Notes: generated from the letters alone by a model not told the origin. Shown: positions 7,311 to 15,553, counted from the first letter of the stretch. The stretch is 37,622 nucleotides of DNA from Patescibacteria group bacterium (GCA_023484645.1 JAMCZZ010000007.1:1-37622); one strand, 5' to 3'. Made by a program: numbers and translations.

Positions 7311-8627
7311 ATGCTGACAAAAAATACACATAACCTTAATTTAGGTATTCCATCCAAAGTTTTATTTGATCAATCGATAGTTGATGTTTTTGTGTTACAG
7401 GGAATTTTAGATTTGGAAGATGCTGAAAAATTAAAAAAACATTTTAAGACGAACAGAGAAGTGGAAAATTTTTTAATTAAAAATCGTTTAGTTACTAGAG
7501 AAACAATCAATAAAGCGTACAGTATTATTTTAAAATTACCATTTGTGGAATTAAAAAATATTGAAATTTCCAGCGAGGCTCTTTCTGTGATACCTGAAAA
7601 AATAGCAAGAAAATACGGAATCATACCCTTCGATTTGAACGGCAAGATACTCAAAATCGCAGTGACTTGCCCAGCAGACTTGCCGCTTGGTTTTTCATCG
7701 ACGCTATCTAAACTTTTTAAGAATAAGAAAATTATAATAGAGTTGTTTATTACGCTCTCTGAAGATCTTAGAGAGTCGTTGAAGCAGTATGGAAGTAAAG
7801 GAAAAAAATCTCTATTAATAAAAAAGGGCAGTCTGCCGGTTGTTTATTTAAGGAATCGACAGATTCCAAGAACCTATTTAAATAAAATGCCTAAAAATTT
7901 CATCGAAAAATATCGGCTTCTTGTTTTTGACGAAAATATATCGGGTGATTATATGGTGGCTTGTGAAAAACCCGATTCGCCGTTAACGAAAAAAATCCTA
8001 AATTACATTAAAAAAGAAAATAAAGTAACTTTAGAGGTTTTCGCTACGTCGAAAGACGACATCGATTATGTACTTTTAAATTACGACCATAATTCATCAT
8101 TCCAAATGGAATCTTTGCATCATGATGATGGCCAACCGGAGAAATCAGAAAAATCGGAGCAGGAAAAAGATGATAATAGAGGTGGTGAAATTAGACCGTC
8201 AATTTTTTCCAGTTTGTCGGACCTATTATTTAAACCAGATTTTCCCAGTTTAACTGTCGATTCAATTACATCTAAAGCAAGTACTTATGATGCAGAAGAT
8301 GACAAATCTAATGAAATTGGATTTCAAAATGCACAAAAAAAACATATAATGATAGAAGAGAAAACAAATCAAGGAGCCGAGAAGAAATCGGTGAGTTTAA
8401 TAGGAAAAATTGATAAGGATCACCTAATTAAATTACCAAAAGAATTTATCCAAAAGTATAGGATTGTAGTTTTTGGGGAAAATAATTCCGGGGAACTGAT
8501 GTTGGCTAGCGATAGCATCAACTCAGAATTAACAGAAAAAGCGATTGAGTTTATAAAAAAGCAGCATCCAATTGAATTATTTCTGACTTCAAAAGACGAC
8601 ATCGAGTATGCTGTGAATATTTATTAA
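7311..8627 (+). CDS. Stand-alone MshEN/T2SSE_N domain protein, 438 aa
   Basis: Residues about 20-155 match the N-terminal domain of PilB/GspE ATPases (MshEN/T2SSE_N): LPFVELKNIEISSEALSVIP then EKIARKYGIIPFDLNGK and a C-P-A-D loop. Two further half-domain repeats lie at about 175-258 and 360-438. They resemble each other (NFIEKYRLLVFDEN / EFIQKYRIVVFGEN, and TSKDDIDY / TSKDDIEY). An acidic, Lys/Glu-rich linker joins them at about 260-355. No Walker motif is present, so it is not an ATPase. MshEN domains in some pilus ATPases bind cyclic di-GMP. The gene lies 25 nt upstream of pilB, whose own N-terminus lacks this domain, so a regulatory or docking partner of PilB is inferred. No clear Shine-Dalgarno site precedes the ATG. 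Confidence 0.75.
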   Translation: MLTKNTHNLNLGIPSKVLFDQSIVDVFVLQGILDLEDAEKLKKHFKTNREVENFLIKNRLVTRETINKAYSIILKLPFVELKNIEISSEALSVIPEKIARKYGIIPFDLNGKILKIAVTCPADLPLGFSSTLSKLFKNKKIIIELFITLSEDLRESLKQYGSKGKKSLLIKKGSLPVVYLRNRQIPRTYLNKMPKNFIEKYRLLVFDENISGDYMVACEKPDSPLTKKILNYIKKENKVTLEVFATSKDDIDYVLLNYDHNSSFQMESLHHDDGQPEKSEKSEQEKDDNRGGEIRPSIFSSLSDLLFKPDFPSLTVDSITSKASTYDAEDDKSNEIGFQNAQKKHIMIEEKTNQGAEKKSVSLIGKIDKDHLIKLPKEFIQKYRIVVFGENNSGELMLASDSINSELTEKAIEFIKKQHPIELFLTSKDDIEYAVNIY

Positions 8628-8652
8628 CAATCATTGCACAAAAACAAAAAAT

Positions 8653-10287
8653 ATGGATGATTCAAATACAACTTTAGTGAAAGATGATGCTCAAACTGGA
8701 GGAAAAACCATTTCTCTTAGCGGTTTTTTCGACCCCGCTTTTAACGGTCAAAAAATACAGGCCCCTACTGCTTCTCCAGGCAATACGAATAATAATCCAG
8801 CAAATAGTTCTGCTGAAAACAATAATGCAAAAGCAGGAGCTAATATTGTTACTCCTCTTAACAACTCAAAGAAAGAGGAGGTAAAGGCGGAAGCCACGAA
8901 ACAAGAGTCCAATCAAGTAAAACCGGTTGCGGGAACAAATGATGCTGCTAAAAATCCTGAGACTAAACAAAAGGAAGAATCAGATGAAAACTCAGTTACA
9001 TCTTCATCTGGAAATTTAGAAAATGGTGATTTGGGATCGTTGATTCAACAAGACGTTCTAGATGAAGAGGCCCTAGAAGAAGTAATTAAAGAAGGCTATA
9101 TTCCGAAAATTGTGGCGGCAGTTATTAACTACGCTTTAAATAAGAAAGTTTCAGACGTACACATCGAACCTCAGACAAAAACACTCAGAATACGGTGCAG
9201 GGTCGACGGAGTTTTGGTTGATGTGGCAAAAACAAGTTTGAGTTTGCATCCGCCAATTGTTTCGAGAATTAAAATTCTTTCGAAATTAAAAATAGACGAA
9301 ACCCGCATACCGCAAGATGGAAGATTTGAGGTGTCTTTTAGGCATAGAGCAGTTGATGTTCGTGTTTCAAGCTTGCCGACTGTTCATGGCGAAAAGATAG
9401 TGCTTCGAATTTTAGATAAAAGTCAGAAAATACTGTCGCTTGAAGACTTGGGGATGCAAGGCAGCGCATTTGAAAAAACTATGCAATCGATGACAAGGCC
9501 TTGGGGAATAATTCTTTCAACCGGACCAACCGGTTCTGGTAAATCAACTACCTTGAATGCGATTATTAACAGGCTTAATTTGCCTGGAAAAAATATTGTT
9601 ACTCTCGAAGACCCAGTTGAATATGAGACACCTGGAGTAAACCAGTGCCAGGTCAAGCCGGATATTGGTTTTACTTTTGCTTCAGGTCTGCGAAGCGTTT
9701 TAAGGCAAGACCCAAATATTATTATGGTTGGTGAGATCAGAGACGCTGAGACTGCAGGAATGGCTACTCATGCTGCTTTGACAGGGCATTTGGTTTTGAC
9801 AACATTGCATACGAACGATACAGCTGGGAGTTTACCGCGATTAATAAACATGGGCGTTGAGCCATTCTTAATAACTTCCGCAGTTGATTTAATTATTGCT
9901 CAAAGATTGATCAGGCTAATTTGTCCAAAGTGTAAGGAGGAAGCAAAACTGCCTCCTAAACTTTTGGAGGAAATAAAAGCAGAATTGGACAAAATTTCTC
10001 CTAATAATGAAAAAGATAAAGCTTTGATTCCAAAAGAAATGAAATTTTACTACGGAAAAGGATGTCCGGAGTGTTCCGCTGGGTTTAAAGGAAGAATCGG
10101 TATTTTTGAGGTTATGTCAATGTCTCCCGAAATAGAAGATTTAGCTATAGCTAAGCGCCCGGCAAACGAGTTAAAAGAATCAGCTTTGAAAGGCGGCATG
10201 ATCACAATGAAGCAAGACGGTATCATCAAAGCTTTACAAGGATTGACAACTATTGATGAAGTCTACCAAGCGACGATGGAAAACTAG
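8653..10287 (+). CDS. pilB: Type IV pilus assembly ATPase PilB, 544 aa
   Basis: The motor that drives pilus extension. Residues about 1-125 are low-complexity (Asn, Ala, Lys, Glu) in place of the usual MshEN domain. The catalytic part follows: SDVHIEP at 167-173, Walker A GPTGSGKST at 291-299, Asp box LEDPVEYE at 318-325, Walker B region NIIMVGEIRD at 355-364, and the His box TGHLVLTTLHTND. Four cysteines (424, 427, 471, 474) form the PilB/GspE zinc site (CPKC, CPEC). The typical GRIGIFEVM segment lies near 480. It is probably co-transcribed with the preceding MshEN gene. All catalytic motifs look intact. Confidence 0.95.
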   Translation: MDDSNTTLVKDDAQTGGKTISLSGFFDPAFNGQKIQAPTASPGNTNNNPANSSAENNNAKAGANIVTPLNNSKKEEVKAEATKQESNQVKPVAGTNDAAKNPETKQKEESDENSVTSSSGNLENGDLGSLIQQDVLDEEALEEVIKEGYIPKIVAAVINYALNKKVSDVHIEPQTKTLRIRCRVDGVLVDVAKTSLSLHPPIVSRIKILSKLKIDETRIPQDGRFEVSFRHRAVDVRVSSLPTVHGEKIVLRILDKSQKILSLEDLGMQGSAFEKTMQSMTRPWGIILSTGPTGSGKSTTLNAIINRLNLPGKNIVTLEDPVEYETPGVNQCQVKPDIGFTFASGLRSVLRQDPNIIMVGEIRDAETAGMATHAALTGHLVLTTLHTNDTAGSLPRLINMGVEPFLITSAVDLIIAQRLIRLICPKCKEEAKLPPKLLEEIKAELDKISPNNEKDKALIPKEMKFYYGKGCPECSAGFKGRIGIFEVMSMSPEIEDLAIAKRPANELKESALKGGMITMKQDGIIKALQGLTTIDEVYQATMEN

Positions 10288-10308
10288 CCAACAGAAGGTT
10301 GGAAAAAC

Positions 10309-10475
10309 CAAGAGACAAGAAACAATGACCAGACAATATTCAATAAACAATCACCAAAGACTCAAACGTTTGAATATTTTAAATTTGGATATTTGAGTTT
10401 TGTTTGCCCGCCTGCAACGCTATGCAAAGCATAGCGGGCAGGTATCTTGCATCTTGTAGCTTGTATCTTATGTGA
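10309..10475. repeat. Dispersed repeat, family C, copy 1
   Basis: The stretch between pilB and pilT starts with AGAGACAAGAAACAAT and ends with complementary ATCTTG...TTGTATCTT sequence. Inside are CAAACGTTTGAATATT and a GC-rich hairpin at 10406-10442 whose core pairs CGCTATGC with GCATAGCG. The same organisation recurs at 15391-15540, before another pilin-locus gene. Confidence 0.65.
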
Positions 10476-10479
10476 GTTG

Positions 10480-10508
10480 TTGCTTGTTGCTGTGATTTAA
10501 CTTATAAT
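10480..10508 (+). promoter_or_regulatory. Candidate promoter for pilT-pilC
   Basis: TTGCTT at 10480-10485, a 17-bp spacer and TATAAT at 10503-10508 lie about 40 nt before the pilT start. It sits at the right edge of the repeat that separates pilB from pilT, which would give the retraction motor its own promoter. Confidence 0.45.
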
Positions 10509-10547
10509 AAAAACATAAGTTTTGCGAGAACATTCTAGGAGGGAATT

Positions 10548-11618
10548 GTGGAGGAAAACAAACCAAATACGGAAATGGTTAAATATCTTGACTATGCCGT
10601 AGAAAAAAATGCTTCCGATCTGCATCTAACTGTGGGGATATCTCCTACTGTAAGAATTGACGGGAAATTATTAAATGTGCCTGAAGCTCCAGTCTGCGAT
10701 GGTAAAAAGATCTCGGAATTTATCGCCAGCTTCACGCCTGCTGATCTGATAGAAAAATTTAAACAGAGAAAAGAGCTTGATTTTTCCTTTGGTTATAAGG
10801 ATATGAGGTTTAGGGTTAATATTTACTACCAAAAGGGTTGCGAAGCTGTGTCTTTGCGTTTAATACCTAAACAGATTCAGTCAATAAAAGAGTTGGGACT
10901 TCCACCAATCCTTGAAAAATTCACAGATCATGGGCAGGGTTTTGTTGTTCTCACTGGTCCAACCGGATCAGGGAAATCTACTACCTTAGCTGCTCTTATA
11001 AATAATATTAATGAAAACCAGCGCAAGCATATTATTACAATCGAAGATCCAATCGAATATGTTTTTGAGCATAATAAAAGTATAATCTCTCAAAGAGAAA
11101 TTGGCCCAGACACCGACTCTTTTGGTTTGGCTTTAAGGTCGGCTTTGCGTGAAGATCCGGATGTTGTTTTGGTCGGAGAAATGAGAGACTTGGAAACAAT
11201 TGAGGCAGCGCTTACAATCGCAGAAACAGGGCACTTGGTATTCGCTACTTTACATACAAACTCAGCAGCTCAGACGGCAGATAGAATTATCAGCGTGTTC
11301 CCTTCTCATTTAAGGCAGCAAGTTTCAAGCCAGTTAGCTTCAGTTTTATTGGGAGTTGTTTCGCAAAGGCTGATACCGCGTATTAATGGTGGGAGAGTGA
11401 TGGCTGCAGAGATTATGCTGGCAAATTCTGCGATAAAAAGTTTGATTAGAGAAGGAAAGACATACCAAATACCGAATGTTATTCAAACTTCGGCTGCAGA
11501 GGGTATGATTAGTCTGGATAAAGTTTTGGCTGAGTATGTCTCGAGGGGGGATATTACCTTAGAAGATGCATTAGCTTGGGCTCAAGACCCAAAGAGCTTT
11601 AAAATGATGGTTTACTAA
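10548..11618 (+). CDS. pilT: Type IV pilus retraction ATPase PilT, 356 aa
   Basis: The ATPase that powers pilus disassembly and retraction. The start is GTG, chosen because of a strong AGGAGGG 7 nt upstream and because the protein then has normal PilT length. Walker A GPTGSGKSTT lies at 137-146, Asp box IEDPIEYVF near 175-183, and the Walker B region DPDVVLVGEMRD at 203-214. TGHLVFATLHTNSA is followed by the PilT-specific SAIKSLIREGK (about 302-312). The latter corresponds to the AIRNLIRE motif that is required for retraction and distinguishes PilT from PilB. pilC begins 3 nt after the stop. Confidence 0.95.
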   Translation: MEENKPNTEMVKYLDYAVEKNASDLHLTVGISPTVRIDGKLLNVPEAPVCDGKKISEFIASFTPADLIEKFKQRKELDFSFGYKDMRFRVNIYYQKGCEAVSLRLIPKQIQSIKELGLPPILEKFTDHGQGFVVLTGPTGSGKSTTLAALINNINENQRKHIITIEDPIEYVFEHNKSIISQREIGPDTDSFGLALRSALREDPDVVLVGEMRDLETIEAALTIAETGHLVFATLHTNSAAQTADRIISVFPSHLRQQVSSQLASVLLGVVSQRLIPRINGGRVMAAEIMLANSAIKSLIREGKTYQIPNVIQTSAAEGMISLDKVLAEYVSRGDITLEDALAWAQDPKSFKMMVY

Positions 11619-11621
11619 CGA

Positions 11622-12821
11622 ATGAAAACTTTTCTATATAAAGCGAAGAATAGCAGAGGAGAGATTATCACTGGAACCGTCAAGGCTATAAATGAGATTG
11701 AAGCCGAGGGTATTTTAGTTAAGCATAATCTTATTGCTCTTGATATTGCTTCAGAAAAGAGCAAACCGCTATCCATTAATTTTCATAGAAAAGCTTCAGC
11801 GAGAGACAAGGCAGTATTCGCTAGACAGCTTTCTACAATGATTTCTGCTGGGTTGCCTTTAGCTAAAGCGATTAAAGTAACTAGTTCTCAAGCGGCTAAT
11901 CCTCAACTAAAAACTGTTTATCAAAGTATTTATAAGGATCTTGAAGAAGGAATGAGTTTTTCAAATGCTTTAGCTCGGCATCCACAAGTTTTTGACAAAG
12001 TTTTCGTTAGCATTGTTAATGCCGGCGAGAACACTGGGAAACTAGATGTAGTATTAAAGCAGCTTGCCGACCAGCTTGAGAATGATAATAACTTTATTGG
12101 CAAGGTGAGGGGAGCAATGTATTATCCTGCCTTTATTTTAATTGCCTTGGTTGGCATAGCATCTTACATGCTTATAGTAGTAATTCCTCAGCTCAAGTCG
12201 ATTTTTGATCAAGCTGGCGCAAAATTGCCGATCGCTACCCGAATGTTGCTTGCGATGTCAGATTTTGTAAGAACCAAGTGGTGGCTGGTTCTTGTTATAC
12301 TTATCTTTTTAGCTGTAGTTTTTAAATATTGGTCTAGTTCTAGTTCTGGAAAAAAGGCAAAAGATAGGTTGCAGCTAAAAATACCAGGCGTCAGTAAGCT
12401 TTTTGATGGGATATATATGTATAGATTTAGTAAAATAATGTCTATGCTAATTGGAGCCGGCGTTCCGCTTTTGGATGCTCTTAAAATTGGCGGAAGTGTA
12501 ATGAATAATAGTTTGTATGAAGCAAGCATAACTAAGGCAGCCAGTCAGGTTGAAAAAGGCGTGCCTCTTTCCATTCAACTTTCCAAGGATCCAGTTTTCC
12601 CACCTTTTCTTGGGCAAATGGTAGCTGTTGGAGAGGAAACAGGCCAGCTTGACGGGGTTTTAGGCAGAGTTGCAGATTATTATGAAGAAGCGACTGAGCA
12701 AGCGATAAAAACAATATCTACATTAGTAGAACCAGCTGTTTTGATCTTAATGGGTATTGGAGTGGCGTTTCTTGTTTTTGCTGTACTTGTCCCCATCTAC
12801 AATATTGCCCAATTACAGTAA
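11622..12821 (+). CDS. pilC: Type IV pilus inner-membrane platform protein PilC, 399 aa
   Basis: The GspF/PilC-family platform on which pilins are assembled, contacted by PilB and PilT. It has two GspF domains, about residues 68-190 and 270-392. Each starts with the family pattern: FARQLSTMISAGLPLAKAI and FSKIMSMLIGAGVPLLDAL. Each contains the GE.TGxLD signature (AGENTGKLDVVL, VGEETGQLDGVL). Membrane helices lie at about 168-190, 217-236 and 368-392. It is 3 nt from pilT, in one transcription unit. Length is normal for the family. Confidence 0.95.
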   Translation: MKTFLYKAKNSRGEIITGTVKAINEIEAEGILVKHNLIALDIASEKSKPLSINFHRKASARDKAVFARQLSTMISAGLPLAKAIKVTSSQAANPQLKTVYQSIYKDLEEGMSFSNALARHPQVFDKVFVSIVNAGENTGKLDVVLKQLADQLENDNNFIGKVRGAMYYPAFILIALVGIASYMLIVVIPQLKSIFDQAGAKLPIATRMLLAMSDFVRTKWWLVLVILIFLAVVFKYWSSSSSGKKAKDRLQLKIPGVSKLFDGIYMYRFSKIMSMLIGAGVPLLDALKIGGSVMNNSLYEASITKAASQVEKGVPLSIQLSKDPVFPPFLGQMVAVGEETGQLDGVLGRVADYYEEATEQAIKTISTLVEPAVLILMGIGVAFLVFAVLVPIYNIAQLQ

Positions 12822-12877
12822 AATATAAGTTAAGTTGTGAATAAGTAGTTAGTTATTTAATCAAAAAATGTCTTGCA

Positions 12878-12898
12878 GGTCGATCAGGGCAATAAAAT
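12878..12898 (+). promoter_or_regulatory. Shared block before prepilin gene, copy 1
   Basis: GGTCGATCA, 6 nt, then TAAAAT. The same block (with TAAGAT) lies at 13506-13526 before the next prepilin. It could be a promoter or operator element. The geometry does not match the usual sigma70 spacing. Confidence 0.35.
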
Positions 12899-12997
12899 AT
12901 TGTTCGAGGAGAACGCTTTTAAGCGGACGACGAGAACTATAAACGTGAATAGTTCTCACCGCCGTCCGCCGGTTGGCGGAGCGGATTCGAACAATAT
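12897..12997 (+). promoter_or_regulatory. Structured 5' leader of the first prepilin
   Basis: Several nested and competing stems lie just before the prepilin Shine-Dalgarno site. The outer 11-bp stem pairs ATATTGTTCGA (12897-12907) with TCGAACAATAT (12987-12997). GCGGACG (12923-12929) pairs with CGTCCGC (12963-12969). GAGAACTAT (12932-12940) pairs with ATAGTTCTC (12949-12957). CGCTT/AAGCG (12914-12925) and a GC palindrome at 12965-12980 overlap the GCGGACG stem and would exclude it. It matches no riboswitch class I know. Confidence 0.5.
12965..12980. repeat. GC-rich palindromic mini-element (pilin leader)
   Basis: TCCGCCGGTTGGCGGA, a near-perfect palindrome in the AT-rich leader of the first prepilin. 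It is closely related to the elements at 17626-17641 and 23068-23085. Confidence 0.6.
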
Positions 12998-13016
12998 ATT
13001 ATTAAAAGGAGAAAAT

Positions 13017-13403
13017 ATGAAAAAGGGTTTTACATTAATCGAGTTGCTGGTTGTTATTGCAATCATCGGTATCTTGGCAACCGTTGTTATCTTAAATGTC
13101 GGATCAGCTAGGATAAAAGCTGCTGATGCAAAAGCCAAGAGCGAAACAGGTGAAGTGCTAAAAGCAGTTGCATCTTGCAATGTTGATGGCGGCACTGTTT
13201 CCACGGCAACTACATGGGCAACTGCAGCTGGAACTGCTGTTTGTACTGGTACAAATCTATCCACTACGCTTAATTATCCTGCAACTCCACCAACTGGCTG
13301 GACTTATACTGTCTCCAGCGGATATCTTTCTGGCTCAAGTTCAAGTGGCGGAACGAAATCCATTACTTGTACTTCGACCGGTTGCGTATACGTTGGCGTT
13401 TAA
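13017..13403 (+). CDS. Type IV prepilin (PulG/PilA-like), 128 aa
   Basis: The start is placed at 13017 because the class III leader [17 protein letters not shown] begins there and AAAAGGAG lies 6 nt upstream. An upstream in-frame ATG would add 48 residues translated from structured leader sequence. The hydrophobic pilin helix (with Glu5) covers mature residues 1-25. The small C-terminal domain has paired cysteines (SITCTSTGC at the end). The same C-terminal pattern occurs in the genes at 18569 and 20207. As the first gene with a dedicated leader it may encode the major pilin; this is inference. Confidence 0.9.
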   Translation: MKKGFTLIELLVVIAIIGILATVVILNVGSARIKAADAKAKSETGEVLKAVASCNVDGGTVSTATTWATAAGTAVCTGTNLSTTLNYPATPPTGWTYTVSSGYLSGSSSSGGTKSITCTSTGCVYVGV

Positions 13404-13425
13404 GTTTATCATTTTAGTCTTTTAT

Positions 13426-13449
13426 GCTAGAGAAAATACTTTCTCTAGC
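13426..13449 (+). terminator. Perfect hairpin between two prepilin genes
   Basis: GCTAGAGAAA (13426-13435) pairs with TTTCTCTAGC (13440-13449) around a 4-nt loop, 22 nt after the prepilin stop. No T tract follows, so it may be a processing or stabilising hairpin as readily as a terminator. Confidence 0.5.
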
Positions 13450-13505
13450 AAACTAGGAACTAAACAAATAAGACGTAATTATAAATAAATTTATCTTGCT
13501 TGGAG

Positions 13506-13526
13506 GGTCGATCAAGATAATAAGAT
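13506..13526 (+). promoter_or_regulatory. Shared block before prepilin gene, copy 2
   Basis: GGTCGATCA, 6 nt, then TAAGAT, the counterpart of 12878-12898. It lies 57 nt before the prepilin start at 13584. Confidence 0.35.
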
Positions 13527-13583
13527 AGCCTCAATTAAATAAATGATTTCATCTTGTTTAATGGGGTAAAGGAAGGAAATAAA

Positions 13584-14021
13584 ATGAACAAAAAGGGTTT
13601 TACTTTAATCGAACTTTTGGTCGTCATTGCCATCATTGGCATTTTGGCATCAATGGTTCTAGTCGCTTTATCTGGTGCGAGAGCAAAAGCTAGAGATGCA
13701 ACCAGAAAGAGTGATTTAAGACAGATGAAAACTGCATTGGAAGTTTACTATTCTGATCAAAATCCAAATGCTTATAATGTTTCAGCGACAGCTGCAACTG
13801 CAAGTGTTACGACTCTTTTTAATGGCGTTGTGACTTATATGAAGACAATTCCAACCGATCCCTCGGCTGGTAGGACCTATGAATATCAAACTGATGCAAC
13901 CGGTCAGAATTATATGATCAGCGCTGATTTGGAAAATGACAATGATGGCGAGAGAAGCACTACTCCACCAACAGGATTTGCGCTATCTGGGACTTTTGAT
14001 TACTGGCTACAGAACGACTAG
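13584..14021 (+). CDS. Type IV prepilin (GspG/PulG-like), 145 aa
   Basis: The leader [19 protein letters not shown] begins at 13584, preceded by GGAAGGAAA; an upstream in-frame ATG is not needed. After the pilin helix comes [23 protein letters not shown], the typical pseudopilin GspG-type alpha-1 continuation. A C-terminal part contains [15 protein letters not shown] and an acidic stretch (DLENDNDGE) resembling the calcium-binding loop region of major pseudopilins. It is one of eight prepilins in the locus and is distinct in its C-terminal domain from the gene before it. Confidence 0.9.
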   Translation: MNKKGFTLIELLVVIAIIGILASMVLVALSGARAKARDATRKSDLRQMKTALEVYYSDQNPNAYNVSATAATASVTTLFNGVVTYMKTIPTDPSAGRTYEYQTDATGQNYMISADLENDNDGERSTTPPTGFALSGTFDYWLQND

Positions 14022-14024
14022 TAT

Positions 14025-14077
14025 TTGAGTTTTCTATGGCCCGGAAAGGTAACTTGACGGGCCTCATGAAAACTCAA
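14025..14077 (+). terminator. Long hairpin after prepilin gene
   Basis: TTGAGTTTTC (14025-14034) pairs with GAAAACTCAA (14068-14077). An inner GGCCCG/CGGGCC stem encloses a short loop. It starts 4 nt after the stop of the prepilin gene. It is likely a terminator or 3' stability element; the T-rich region after it is weak. Confidence 0.5.
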
Positions 14078-14143
14078 TATTTATCATTCACCAATATGTC
14101 TTTAAATTCTAAACCCAAAATCGCAAAAAACAAATAAATTACA

Positions 14144-14515
14144 ATGTTAGAAAAACAAAATTCAAAACGGTATGACTTAGAAGACAGAACACTTGAATTT
14201 GGGAAAAGAATCATTAGATTGTGCAAAGCTTTGCCTAAGAATACAATAAACTTTAAGCTTGTTGATCAATGCATAAGATCAGGAACATCGACAGGCGCAA
14301 ATTATAGGGAAGCAAATGAGACAGAAACTAAGAAAGATTTTCAATTCAGAATAAGAATCTGCCGCAAGGAAGCAAAGGAAACAATTTACTGGTTAGAGCT
14401 AATAATTGAAGCAAACTCAGATTTTAAAAACAGAATTGAGCCGTTATTATTAGAAACAGCAGAATTGGTGAAGATATTTGCAAGTATATTGGAGAAATGC
14501 AAAAACAAAGTCTAG
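14144..14515 (+). CDS. Four-helix bundle protein (23S rRNA intervening-sequence type), 123 aa
   Basis: Matches the S23/four-helix-bundle family: LEDRTLEFGKRIIRLCKALP near the start, then QCIRSGTSTGANYREANE at about 46-63, and the closing KEAKETIYWLELI. In several bacteria this family is encoded inside intervening sequences of 23S rRNA, and otherwise as stray single genes. Here it interrupts the pilin cluster between a prepilin and pilD. AT-rich flanks of about 120 and 113 bp surround it, with no obvious operon link. Its function is unknown. It looks like an inserted passenger and not part of the pilus machine. Confidence 0.85.
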   Translation: MLEKQNSKRYDLEDRTLEFGKRIIRLCKALPKNTINFKLVDQCIRSGTSTGANYREANETETKKDFQFRIRICRKEAKETIYWLELIIEANSDFKNRIEPLLLETAELVKIFASILEKCKNKV

Positions 14516-14628
14516 AAGTGGTGTTTATGATTTATTAGTTTGAATTTAATATTTATTTGGAATTTATGATTTTTGATTTAGTGCTTAATGCGCAAGGTAC
14601 GGAAAATGATTAAATTAAGGTTTAAATT

Positions 14629-15390
14629 ATGAATACAATGTATTTAATCTTATTCTTTCTCTTTGGCCTTATCGCGGGCAGTTTTTTGAACGTTGTGATT
14701 TTTAGAATGGATGATTTAAAGTCGATTCTAAGTTCTCGTTCTCATTGCCCGAGTTGTAAGAAAATCCTTAAGTGGTACGATCTTATACCTTTCATTTCTT
14801 TTGTCTTGTTGCGCGCAAAGTGCCGGTATTGCGGCAAAAATATTTCATGGCAATATCCGTTGGTTGAACTTGGTACGGCTGTTGTTTACGCTGTTCTATT
14901 TTTTGCTTTTGGCTTAAGTCTGGCCACGTTTTTTTATTCGGTTATCTTCTCTCTCTTGATAGTTGTTTTTGTTTATGATCTTAAAACCCAAATGACGCCG
15001 GAACCTTTTGTTTGGGCAGCACTAATTTTGTCTACTCTGGGCGGATGGTATTTTGGTAATTTTGGATTTTTAAATATGATTTATGGCGGGTTAATCGGCG
15101 GCGGTATTCTTGCTTTTCTAGTACTCATATCAAAAGAAAAGTGGATGGGATCGGGAGACATTAAAATAGGTTTGATTCTAGGCTTTTTAACTGGTTATCC
15201 GGTGGCGGTTTTGGCGGTTTTTTTATCATTTCTTATGGGCTCAATTGCCGGACTTATTTATATGAAAGCAGCTCATAAAACAATTAAAGACGCCTTGCCT
15301 TTTGCTCCATTTCTTATATCAGCAACCTTCATTTCAATATTATTCGGTAATTTAGTGATAAATTGGTATTTGGGAACACTGGTTTTCTAA
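14629..15390 (+). CDS. pilD: Prepilin peptidase / N-methyltransferase PilD, 253 aa
   Basis: A polytopic membrane aspartyl protease that cleaves prepilin leaders after the Gly (or Ala) at -1 and methylates the new N-terminus. GLIAGSFLNVVIFRM opens the domain. The four zinc cysteines of the methylase part are present (40, 43, 65, 68). The two catalytic aspartates are D117 (YDLKTQMTPE) and D177 (GSGDIK). The first motif has TPE where the family usually has IPD/N, a mild change. The gene lies in the middle of its substrates. Length is typical. Confidence 0.93.
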   Translation: MNTMYLILFFLFGLIAGSFLNVVIFRMDDLKSILSSRSHCPSCKKILKWYDLIPFISFVLLRAKCRYCGKNISWQYPLVELGTAVVYAVLFFAFGLSLATFFYSVIFSLLIVVFVYDLKTQMTPEPFVWAALILSTLGGWYFGNFGFLNMIYGGLIGGGILAFLVLISKEKWMGSGDIKIGLILGFLTGYPVAVLAVFLSFLMGSIAGLIYMKAAHKTIKDALPFAPFLISATFISILFGNLVINWYLGTLVF

Positions 15391-15540
15391 AGATACAAGA
15401 TAACAAGAAACAATAACCCTGCCTACCGGCAGGCAGGCAAACAATATTTAAATTCCAATACTCAACCACCAAATATTTGAATATTGATTACTGAATATTG
15501 AGATTTATTTGTATTTTGTCTCTTGTATCTTGTTTCTTAA
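15391..15540. repeat. Dispersed repeat, family C, copy 2
   Basis: It begins AAGATACAAGATAACAAGAA and ends with the complementary TCTTGTATCTTGTTTCTT. Inside are AATATTTGAATATTG-type arms and a GC-rich palindrome at 15418-15437. It has the same plan as 10309-10475. Confidence 0.65.
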
Positions 15541-15553
15541 AATTTACAATATA

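Noticed and set aside
12822..13016. Cyclic di-GMP (GEMM) riboswitch ahead of the prepilins
   Set aside because: The conserved GEMM core and tetraloop receptor are not visible; the leader is structured but of a different kind.
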